Shown: one piece after another, positions 39,359-47,536 of the stretch | How positions within the stretch are numbered: position 1 is the first letter of the stretch | Layout of the letters: the number at the start of each line of letters is the position of its first letter | Assembly: GCF_002076895.1 (NCBI RefSeq) | Contig: NZ_CP020465.1 | Location: forward strand, 558,001 to 622,000 | Origin: Cognaticolwellia beringensis | GTDB lineage: Bacteria > Pseudomonadota > Gammaproteobacteria > Enterobacterales > Alteromonadaceae | Reading direction: 5' to 3' | Length of the DNA stretch: 64,000 nt | Notes under the pieces: model-generated | Databases searched by the model: none | What the model saw: the letters and a program-made list of their open reading frames with translations, nothing else | What the model was told of the DNA's origin: nothing | Position numbers and translations under genes: made by a program

Positions 39359-40390
39359 TTAGTCTATGCTGACTTTTACCACTTGTTTGCCAGTGAAACC
39401 ACCGGCTAACTGAGTTTTCAGCGCTGTAGAAATATGCTCTGCATTAAATTCGATGAGATCAATTTCCGGTACTTTTAACTCATCTTTAGCGACACTTTCA
39501 AGCAGTAAATTACTCATAAAACTCATTCGCTGTTGTGCACATAAACTATTGGCTAGCCATGCACCAGCAAGCGATACTATGCTAATGTTAGGTGCCTTTC
39601 TAAACAGTAATTCTTGTTCAAATACAGGTAATGGTTTTAAACAAGCAATGCGACCACAAAAACGCATGAGTTCGATATTGCGGGCGGTAACTTCACCACC
39701 AAGGGAGTCGAGTACCGCATCAAAACCTTGTGGTCCCAGTTCTCGGCGAATTTTCTGACAAAGGTTTTTATCTTGATAATCAAAGACGGTGTCAGCCCCT
39801 AAAGACTTGACTAATTTATGATTTCGTTTCGCTGCAGTGGTAAATACATCGGCACCACGTTGTTTAGCAAATTGAATCGCAATTTGGCCTACTGCGCCAG
39901 CACCTGCTTCAATTAATAAAGTATCACCCTCCGTAATTTGTAATTTGTCGAGTGAAATCAATGCAGTCATACCAGCACAAGGTAGTGCTGCTGCCTGTTC
40001 TGGTTTGACACTTTCTGGCACAACAGATACGGCATAGTTAGGGACTTTGGCGTATTCACTGAGTACGCCTTGTTCACCCATACTCGCATGCCACATAACA
40101 CGTGCGCCGATATTGGGATAAATACCTTTCGGCGCGTTAACGACTATACCAACAGCGTCTAAACCAAGCACATGTGGATATTGCCAATGACAAAACCCGG
40201 TTTTTGCATATTGTGCATCTAGAGGATTTAGGCCAACATACTCTACTTTTATTAAAAGTTCGTTTTCACTGCATTCAGGTACTTTTAGCTCAGCATTATT
40301 TAACCGAATTGCTTCGTTAGCTTCGGGTAAAACAATGGCTCGCATAGTTTTAGGTACTTTGAGTGCTGGTAAAATATCTGTATTTGGCAT
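39359..40390 (-). CDS. Zinc-binding-type alcohol dehydrogenase / quinone oxidoreductase (MDR family)
   Basis: 343-residue medium-chain dehydrogenase/reductase. The N-terminal GroES-like domain has VEYVGLNPLDAQY and GLDAVGIV. The nucleotide-binding domain has LIEAGAGAVGQIAIQFAK, a variant of the AGAGGVG motif, and preference for NADPH is likely from the family. Structural-zinc cysteines are not seen. It is the last gene of the minus-strand RND operon, 10 bp after the outer-membrane factor. A comparable oxidoreductase (MexS) accompanies mexT-mexEF-oprN in Pseudomonas. The role here is inferred to be handling of a reactive or quinone-like substrate. Confidence 0.82.
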   Translation of the reverse strand: MPNTDILPALKVPKTMRAIVLPEANEAIRLNNAELKVPECSENELLIKVEYVGLNPLDAQYAKTGFCHWQYPHVLGLDAVGIVVNAPKGIYPNIGARVMWHASMGEQGVLSEYAKVPNYAVSVVPESVKPEQAAALPCAGMTALISLDKLQITEGDTLLIEAGAGAVGQIAIQFAKQRGADVFTTAAKRNHKLVKSLGADTVFDYQDKNLCQKIRRELGPQGFDAVLDSLGGEVTARNIELMRFCGRIACLKPLPVFEQELLFRKAPNISIVSLAGAWLANSLCAQQRMSFMSNLLLESVAKDELKVPEIDLIEFNAEHISTALKTQLAGGFTGKQVVKVSID

Positions 40391-40400
40391 TAATTTAACT

Positions 40401-41825
40401 CTATTTATTCGTATGATTTAAAGCATAGCTCCATTGCCCGTTAAACGACTGGTAGGCGTTTACTTTCGCAAGCATGGATGAAATGGTTAAATCAACTGCA
40501 TTTTCTTGTGCTATTAAAACATCCTGACGTGCATCTAACAACTCTAAGTAAGGAATTTGCCCTTCTTGGTACATGGCTTCTGCTTGTAAAAATGCATTGT
40601 TAGCAAAGCCATAGCGTTCATCGGCAAAGCGTTTTTGCTGGGCTTGATTAACCAACAATTGTAGAGCAAGTTCGCTCTCACTGAGTGCCTTAAGCACGAC
40701 TTGTTGGTAATCACTATAAGCGGCTTCACTTAAAAATTGTTGTGCATCTCGTTGTGCTAAAAGCGCCGGGTAACTGAGAATTGACCACTGAAGTTGCGGC
40801 GCTACTTGCCACTGCTGTTGTGTATCGCTAAAGCCTGTGCTGTTTATACTCAGAACGCCGGCAAATCCGCTCAAGCTTATGTCTGGTAATAATGCTTTGC
40901 TTGCTGAAACACTTAAGCTATTCGCTTGACTAAAGTCATAAATTGCACGGCTAATATCAGGTCTAAGGGCAATGGCGTTATTAGGTTCACTAAGCGTTAC
41001 ATTAAACTCATGCGCTAAAATAGCTTGTTCATCAGCTAACTTAACATCTTGCGCTAAACGGCCGGTAAGTACGGCTAAGGTCGATAAATCGCGATATTTA
41101 GCGTATTTAATCGCCGGTATTAATGCTTGCTGCTGCCTAAGTTGGGCCATGGTTCTGTTTAAATCGAGATCGTTAGCTACGCCTTCATCAACCCGTGCTT
41201 GCAATACATCAATGCCTTGCGTAAGTGCATCAATTTGCATGGCAATTATGTGCTGCTTTTCAACATTACCTTGATAGCTCACGAAACCTTTTACTACAGA
41301 AGATACGACTTCTATTTGTAATAAACGTACTTGTTCCGCTTGGCTCATGGCCGATGCATTTGCTGCATCAACCAAGGCGGTAATTCGTCCAAATAAATCT
41401 AATTGCCAGTTAAGTGCTAAATTAGCGCTTGATTGACGATCATAAGTAGAAATCACATCACTACGTTTTGCACCAATGGCAACACCACCTTGCGGTAAGT
41501 ATTGCGCTTTTTGTTCGCCTAGTCGTGCTAAGGCACTTTTCAACGTTAATTGACTGGTTTGTAAATCGTAGTTATTGGCTAACGCGTCTGCTACTAATTG
41601 GTTTAGCTGACTTGAATCAAGCTTTATCCACCAGTTTATTTCATCTTCAGCGCTTAACTTGCCACTTAACTCGCTCGCAATGTTGGCTTTAGCGATTAAC
41701 TCGCTAACAAGGTTTTGCTCTTGAACAGTGTCAATTTTACTCGCACAGCCTGATAAAAACACAACGGCTAAAATCGCACTTGCTGTAAAGCTTTTTTTAA
41801 GCAGTTTTTGTCCTAATTTAGTCAT
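40401..41825 (-). CDS. RND efflux outer-membrane factor lipoprotein (OprM/OprN type)
   Basis: 474-residue TolC-family channel protein of the NodT group. The signal peptide ends with the lipobox LSGC. Two repeated outer-membrane-efflux-protein domains rich in Gln/Ala/Leu coiled coils follow. It forms the exit duct of the pump encoded just upstream, and its start overlaps the pump gene stop by 8 bp. Confidence 0.92.
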   Translation of the reverse strand: MTKLGQKLLKKSFTASAILAVVFLSGCASKIDTVQEQNLVSELIAKANIASELSGKLSAEDEINWWIKLDSSQLNQLVADALANNYDLQTSQLTLKSALARLGEQKAQYLPQGGVAIGAKRSDVISTYDRQSSANLALNWQLDLFGRITALVDAANASAMSQAEQVRLLQIEVVSSVVKGFVSYQGNVEKQHIIAMQIDALTQGIDVLQARVDEGVANDLDLNRTMAQLRQQQALIPAIKYAKYRDLSTLAVLTGRLAQDVKLADEQAILAHEFNVTLSEPNNAIALRPDISRAIYDFSQANSLSVSASKALLPDISLSGFAGVLSINSTGFSDTQQQWQVAPQLQWSILSYPALLAQRDAQQFLSEAAYSDYQQVVLKALSESELALQLLVNQAQQKRFADERYGFANNAFLQAEAMYQEGQIPYLELLDARQDVLIAQENAVDLTISSMLAKVNAYQSFNGQWSYALNHTNK

Positions 41826-44800
41826 GAGATATCTCCTGCACTTTAGCTTTTTTACTTGTTACAAGCATATAAAATACGGGGGTAAACAATAAACCAAATA
41901 CAGTGACACCAATCATGCCAGAAAACACCGCATTACCCATGGCGTGACGCATTTCTGCACCGGCACCGGTTGCTAACACTAATGGCACTACACCAGCAGT
42001 AAAGGCAATTGAGGTCATTAAAATTGGGCGTAAACGCATACGACAAGCCTCGAGTATCGCTTCTAAATGCGACAAACCGTTATCGTGCCTATCTTTGGCA
42101 AATTCGACCATTAATATAGCGTTTTTCGAGGCTAAGGCCACCAGCACGATTAACGCGATTTGGGTAAATATGTTGTTGTCAGAGCCGACAAACCAAACCC
42201 CTAATAACGCGGAGAAAATAGTCATGGGCACGATTAATATAATCGCCAATGGCAAGCGCAAGCTTTCGTACTGTGCAGCAAGCACCATAAATACCAGTAA
42301 CACGACTAATGGGAATATATAAACCATAGTATTACCTGCCAGCACTTGCTGGTACGTAACTTCTGTCCACTCATATTCAATACCAGCGGGTAATGTGTCA
42401 GCGAGTACTTTTTCAATAGCGAGCTGTGCTTGGTCAGAGCTGAAACCTGGCGCAGGGCTGCCGTTAAGTTCTGCACTTGGGTAACCGTTGTAATGCATTA
42501 CTCGGTCGGGGCCAATGGCCGGTGTTACCGTTAATACCGAGCCTAATGGCACCATGTTACCGGCACGATTACGTACTTTTAAGTTTAGAATCTGTTCTGG
42601 ATCTAACCTAAAGTCAGCATCGGCTTGGGCATTCACTTGATAAGTTCGACCAAACAAGTTGAAGTCGTTTACATACACTGAGCCTAAGTAAATTTGCAAC
42701 GCGTCAAATACTTCATTTAACGGAATGCCTTGAATAAGTGCTTGCTCACGGTCAATATCAATATCCATTTGTGGCACTTGAATACGAAAGCTTGAGTAAA
42801 GTCCCATTAATGCAGGATCTTTTTGCGCTTTACCAATAACGGCTTGCAAGCTATTAAATAAGGCTTCAAAGCCTTTGTTAGCTCTGTCTTCAATTTGGAG
42901 CTTAAAGCCGCCAGTAGTTCCTAACCCTTGAATTGGCGGTGGTGGGAATACCGCAACAAAAGCTTCGTCAATGGCAGCAAAACGTTGGTTTAATTGCGCC
43001 GCTATAGCTTGAGCCGATAGGCTTGGATCGTTACGTTTATCGAAGCTATCCAGTGGCGTAAAGACAATGCCGCTGTTAGGACTATTGGTAAAACCGTTCA
43101 CCGATAAACCAGGAAACGCGACCGTGTGCGCTACACCCGGCACATCTAAAGCAATACGTTGCATTTGTGCCAAGACATCTTGAGTACGATCTAGACTTGC
43201 CGCATCAGGTAACTGGGCAATCGCGACTAAGTATTGTTTGTCTTGTTGTGGGATAAAGCCACCAGGTACCGCGTCAAATAACTTAATCGTGCCGCCAACT
43301 AAGGCGATGTAAGCGACCATCACAACAACAGTCATACGGATAAGTTTTTGTACTAGCTTTTCGTATCCTTTAGCACCACGGTTAAATACGCGGTTAAATG
43401 GTGTAAACAACCAACGACCGAATAATTTATTCAATAAGCGGGTAAAGGCATCTGGTTTTGCATCATGCGGTTTTAATAATAATGCCGCTAACGCTGGCGA
43501 TAACGTTAATGAGTTAAAGGCTGAAATAATGGTTGAGATAGTAATGGTCAACGCAAATTGCTTATAAAATTGACCTGATAAGCCGGTAATAAACGCAGTC
43601 GGAATAAATACCGCACACAATACAAGTGCAATCGCAATAATAGGTCCGGTGACTTCAGTCATGGCAACGCGGGTTGCTTCAAGCGGTGATAAGCCTTTTT
43701 CGATGTTACGCTCAACATTTTCTACTACAACAATGGCGTCATCAACCACAATACCGATGGCGAGCACTAGGCCAAATAGTGACAGAGTATTTATCGATAC
43801 ACCTAGCCATTGCATGACAGCAAAGGTACCAATCAATGAAACAGGTACGGCAATTAATGGAATGATAGACGCACGCCATGTTTGCAAAAATACAATAACA
43901 ACTATAACAACAAGCGCAATAGCCTCTAGTAATGTGGTGATAACCGCGTCAATAGAGCCACGTACGAATACTGTTGGGTCGTATACAATGTCGTATTCAA
44001 CACCGGCAGGAAAATCTTTTGATAAGCGCGCCATGGTTTCACGTACTTGATCAGACAGTTCGATAGCATTTGAGCCCGGACGTTGAAAAATAGGCATAGC
44101 TAAAGCGGGTTGGTTATCAAGCTCAGCTCTAAGCGAGTATGAGTCTTGGCCTAATTCAACACGAGCCACGTCAGATAAACGGGTTAACTGACCTTGCTCA
44201 CCGACTTTAATAATAACTTGTTCAAATTCTTCAATGCTATTTAATCGACCTTTAACATTTAATAATATTTGAAATTGGCTGTCATTCGAAATAGGTTGCG
44301 CACCTAAACTACCTGCAGCTACTTGTTGGTTTTGAGCACGTAAAGCCGTAACAACATCCGTCGCGGTAAGTCCACGTGATGCCAGTACATCTGGGTTTAA
44401 CCATACACGCATTGCATATTTACCACCGCCAAATAAGCGGATGTCGCCAACGCCCGGTAAACGCGCAATTTCATCTTTAATGTTTAAATCGGCATAGTTA
44501 GATAAATAAGCGGTATCGTGCGTTTTTTCAGGTGAATATAAATGTACTACCATGGTTAAGTCAGGTGATGACTTCTCGGCGACTACACCTAAACGCTGAA
44601 CTTCTTCAGGTAAACGCGGTAATGCACTGTTTACACGGTTTTGTACTTGCACTTGTGCTCGGTCTAAATCGGTACCTAATGCAAAGGTAACCGTTAAGGT
44701 CATGCGGCCATCACTGGTGGCTTGTGAAAACATATACAGCATGTTTTCAGTGCCGTTAATCTCTTGCTCAAGTGGTGTGGCTACTGTTTGTGCAATAACG

Positions 44801-44970
44801 GTTGGGTTTGCGCCAGGATAACTAGCCGATACAACAACCGTAGGCGGTACAACTTCAGGGTATTCACTGATCGGTAATTGGAATAATGAAATACCACCAC
44901 CGATCAAAATAATGAGCGATAGTACGGCCGCAAAAATAGGGCGCTGAATAAAAAAGTGAGAAAAATTCAT
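41818..44970 (-). CDS. RND multidrug efflux permease, HAE1 family (MexF-like)
   Basis: 1050-residue proton-driven inner-membrane pump. It begins FSHFFIQRPIFAAVLSL. The proton-relay residues are visible: GIVVDDAIVVVE in TM4 (two Asp) and VALASKNAILMVEFA in TM10 (Lys). The two large periplasmic loops carry the porter and docking domains. Sequence style (QLPISEYPEVVPPTVVV) is nearest the MexF/AcrB drug exporters. It is encoded 9 bp after the adaptor gene. Confidence 0.95.
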   Translation of the reverse strand: MNFSHFFIQRPIFAAVLSLIILIGGGISLFQLPISEYPEVVPPTVVVSASYPGANPTVIAQTVATPLEQEINGTENMLYMFSQATSDGRMTLTVTFALGTDLDRAQVQVQNRVNSALPRLPEEVQRLGVVAEKSSPDLTMVVHLYSPEKTHDTAYLSNYADLNIKDEIARLPGVGDIRLFGGGKYAMRVWLNPDVLASRGLTATDVVTALRAQNQQVAAGSLGAQPISNDSQFQILLNVKGRLNSIEEFEQVIIKVGEQGQLTRLSDVARVELGQDSYSLRAELDNQPALAMPIFQRPGSNAIELSDQVRETMARLSKDFPAGVEYDIVYDPTVFVRGSIDAVITTLLEAIALVVIVVIVFLQTWRASIIPLIAVPVSLIGTFAVMQWLGVSINTLSLFGLVLAIGIVVDDAIVVVENVERNIEKGLSPLEATRVAMTEVTGPIIAIALVLCAVFIPTAFITGLSGQFYKQFALTITISTIISAFNSLTLSPALAALLLKPHDAKPDAFTRLLNKLFGRWLFTPFNRVFNRGAKGYEKLVQKLIRMTVVVMVAYIALVGGTIKLFDAVPGGFIPQQDKQYLVAIAQLPDAASLDRTQDVLAQMQRIALDVPGVAHTVAFPGLSVNGFTNSPNSGIVFTPLDSFDKRNDPSLSAQAIAAQLNQRFAAIDEAFVAVFPPPPIQGLGTTGGFKLQIEDRANKGFEALFNSLQAVIGKAQKDPALMGLYSSFRIQVPQMDIDIDREQALIQGIPLNEVFDALQIYLGSVYVNDFNLFGRTYQVNAQADADFRLDPEQILNLKVRNRAGNMVPLGSVLTVTPAIGPDRVMHYNGYPSAELNGSPAPGFSSDQAQLAIEKVLADTLPAGIEYEWTEVTYQQVLAGNTMVYIFPLVVLLVFMVLAAQYESLRLPLAIILIVPMTIFSALLGVWFVGSDNNIFTQIALIVLVALASKNAILMVEFAKDRHDNGLSHLEAILEACRMRLRPILMTSIAFTAGVVPLVLATGAGAEMRHAMGNAVFSGMIGVTVFGLLFTPVFYMLVTSKKAKVQEISHD

Positions 44971-44979
44971 GATCAGCTC

Positions 44980-46161
44980 TTAGTGTTTAGCTATAAGGCT
45001 TACATCGTCCATTGAAGACAAAGTAAAGGCTATATCGGTTGTATCAATGGTGACGGTCGTCGGATTTATTGGCATGCCAGGTCCAACGCGAGCGGGGCCG
45101 TTGACAGCGATAATGTCGCCTTTATTTAAACCTGAAGTAATCGCACGTAATTTTCCGTAACGTTCACCAACTTCGATAAGCTTATATTCCAAAACGTTGT
45201 TTTCACCGACCGTAAGTACAAAGCGATTTTTCAAGTCTGTACCTATGGCACGTTCAGGAATAATAATTTGCTTCGTTATCGCGTTAGCAGCGAGCTTAAT
45301 ACGAGCAAATGATCCAGCACGTAATTGGTCGTTTACTTCACTATGTTGCCCCTCAAAAATAGCACGAACTCTTAAAGTACCTGTTGACGCATTAATACGG
45401 TTATCAATGAAGTTGATGTAACCTTCATGGGTAAAGGCTTGTTGTCCTATTTTTTGCATAACAACTTGCTGTTTGCTTGCCGCAGTAACATCAGCAAATG
45501 AATTATTCCAAGTACGCTCATCAATATCAAAATAGGCATACATTTCATGATTAGAAACGATTGACGTTAGTATGCTTTGACCCGCAAGTACGTTATTACC
45601 ACGGGTGATATTTGCTCTTGAAATAACACCATTTATAGGTGAACGAATAGCCGTAAATTCTAAATCAAGTTGTGCTGAGGTTAGCTGAGCTTGTAATGCC
45701 GCTAATTGTGCTTCACGCTGATGTAAAGTTGAAGTGCGAGCTTGTGCTTGTTCTGTTGATATAGCATTGCGTTCTGTTAAGCGTATGGCACGTTTGGCTT
45801 CACTTTTTGCTTGGTCTAATGCTGCATTTGCACTAAGAATTTGAGCTTCTAGGCTCGCAACTACAGCTGCAAAAGGGCGGTTATCAAGTTGAAACAATAA
45901 ATCGCCTTGTTTTACGTTATCACCTTCTTTAAAAGCAATACGGTCAATAACACCAGACACACGTGGCATTAACGCTACTTCTTCAGGAGACTCTAGACGG
46001 CTAGTATAAACATGCCAGTTTTGTACGGGTTTAACTAATACCTCGGCAACATCTATAGGTTGTAATGGCTGCGATGCTGTCTTTTTCTCAGGCTCTTCAG
46101 TACAGCCTGTTACAGCTAAACTAATGGTGATGATAGCGGCAATAAAAATGTGTTTGTTCAT
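44980..46161 (-). CDS. RND efflux periplasmic adaptor lipoprotein (MexE-like)
   Basis: Adaptor of about 393 residues of the HlyD/AcrA family that bridges pump and outer-membrane channel. I start it at the ATG that gives a lipoprotein signal peptide ending VTGC. A longer in-frame start at 46212 adds 17 residues that spoil the signal. Lipoyl-like halves (EGDNVKQGDLLFQLD and FTAIRSPINGVISR) flank a coiled-coil hairpin. It is the first gene of the four-gene operon, facing the LysR gene. Confidence 0.92.
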   Translation of the reverse strand: MNKHIFIAAIITISLAVTGCTEEPEKKTASQPLQPIDVAEVLVKPVQNWHVYTSRLESPEEVALMPRVSGVIDRIAFKEGDNVKQGDLLFQLDNRPFAAVVASLEAQILSANAALDQAKSEAKRAIRLTERNAISTEQAQARTSTLHQREAQLAALQAQLTSAQLDLEFTAIRSPINGVISRANITRGNNVLAGQSILTSIVSNHEMYAYFDIDERTWNNSFADVTAASKQQVVMQKIGQQAFTHEGYINFIDNRINASTGTLRVRAIFEGQHSEVNDQLRAGSFARIKLAANAITKQIIIPERAIGTDLKNRFVLTVGENNVLEYKLIEVGERYGKLRAITSGLNKGDIIAVNGPARVGPGMPINPTTVTIDTTDIAFTLSSMDDVSLIAKH

Positions 46162-46257
46162 AAGAGTTCTCGTCTGGCTCGAAATAATATACTTAAGTTT
46201 CATGGCGTGCATGATACGGAACCAATGTGTGGATAAAAAGCATAGATTTTTAATTTC

Positions 46258-46280
46258 ATTAGTGCCAGAATGACACCAAT
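46258..46280 (+). promoter_or_regulatory. Candidate LysR-type operator
   Basis: ATTAGTG-N9-CACCAAT, an imperfect palindrome with six of seven positions matching. It contains GTG-N9-CAC and fits the T-N11-A pattern of LysR regulators. It lies between the divergent RND operon and the LysR gene. Confidence 0.5.
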
Positions 46281-46301
46281 AAGATTATTAAAGAGTGGGT
46301 A

Positions 46302-47246
46302 ATGGATACTACAAGTCGGTTATTAATGTTGTTAGATGTAGTTGAATTAGGATCATTCTCCAGTGCTGCAGAAAGCAGAAACATTGACCGCTCGGTGATT
46401 TCAAAGCAAATAAGTCGACTGGAAGATGACTTGGGCGTAAGGCTGCTAAATAGAACAACACGTTCTTTTTCGCTTACGGCTGCTGGCGCCGAAATGATAA
46501 AAAAATCTCGTGAATTACGAGAACTGCTTGGGCATACCATCAGGTTAGCTGAAAACTATCATCAAGAACCACGAGGGGTGTTAAAAATCACCTCGTCTAC
46601 CATCATAGCAAAACTCTATTTACAACCGGTTATTAATGATTTTCAGAAACGTTTTCCTCAGGTTGAAGTCGAATTACGTTTGGAAGACCGTGTTGTTGAT
46701 ATTGTTGCCGAAGGCTTTGATTTGGCTTTTCGTGTGGGAGAACCCAAAGACTCGACCTTAATTGCGCGAAAGCTAGCCCGTAATCGTCTGGTTATTCTTG
46801 CATCTCCCGAGTTTATTGATACTTATGGTTTACCTAATACCATTGACGATCTCGCATTACTACCTGCAGCAACTTATACCAGCAATGCTTTGCGAGTTAC
46901 AAGTATCAGCTATATAGATAAAAAAGGTGATAGAAATGAAAAAATGATAAAAAGCGTATTTCGTGCCAATGATGGTGAGGTACTGTTATTAAAAGCACTT
47001 TCAGGTACTGCTTTTGTTGTACTGCCGGCGCTTATCTTAGGTAATGAAGTTATAGATGGGCAACTAGTCCCACTGCTCACGGACATACAGTTATCAGACT
47101 TCAGTGCCATGTACGCAATATATCCACATCGAGACTTGCCCGTAAGAACTCGGTTATTTTTTGATGCAGTGCAAGAATATATTGGTAAAGATACGCCCAT
47201 TTGGGAAAGTAATATTCCAGACTTCGACTCTTTATATCAAGGTTAG
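46302..47246 (+). CDS. LysR-family transcriptional regulator (MexT-like position)
   Basis: 314 residues: an N-terminal winged helix-turn-helix (LDVVELGSFSSAAESRNIDRS, VISKQISRLEDDLGVRLLNRTTR) and a periplasmic-binding-protein-like effector domain. It is divergent from the RND operon, with a candidate binding palindrome 22 bp upstream of its start. It is therefore the probable activator of the pump, as MexT is for mexEF-oprN. The effector is unknown. Confidence 0.9.
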   Translation: MDTTSRLLMLLDVVELGSFSSAAESRNIDRSVISKQISRLEDDLGVRLLNRTTRSFSLTAAGAEMIKKSRELRELLGHTIRLAENYHQEPRGVLKITSSTIIAKLYLQPVINDFQKRFPQVEVELRLEDRVVDIVAEGFDLAFRVGEPKDSTLIARKLARNRLVILASPEFIDTYGLPNTIDDLALLPAATYTSNALRVTSISYIDKKGDRNEKMIKSVFRANDGEVLLLKALSGTAFVVLPALILGNEVIDGQLVPLLTDIQLSDFSAMYAIYPHRDLPVRTRLFFDAVQEYIGKDTPIWESNIPDFDSLYQG

Positions 47247-47536
47247 TATAAGTATAGTAAAACCCACCTAGCAAATATCTCATGAACAAAGCTTTTATAA
47301 AGTTCGCATTTAAATTTTTATATTTAAATAAAAACATATGCTAAATACCCCATTTGTATGAATGCTGACTACTGCTAGTAAACAGATAGAGCTATATTTT
47401 CCGTGAAAGTAAGCAAATTTTTGATGAATATTACCAAATAATAATCATTTGAGGTTGATGGTTTATTGTGCAAGTATGGCGAGGTAAGTAAAGTTTAACG
47501 TATGATAAAAATAATAGAAGTTAAAGGGAGTTTATT
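47247..47536. other. Intergenic stretch before the acylase gene
   Basis: AT-rich and non-coding on inspection. Only the AGGGAG ribosome-binding site at 47525-47530 is clear. Confidence 0.5.
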
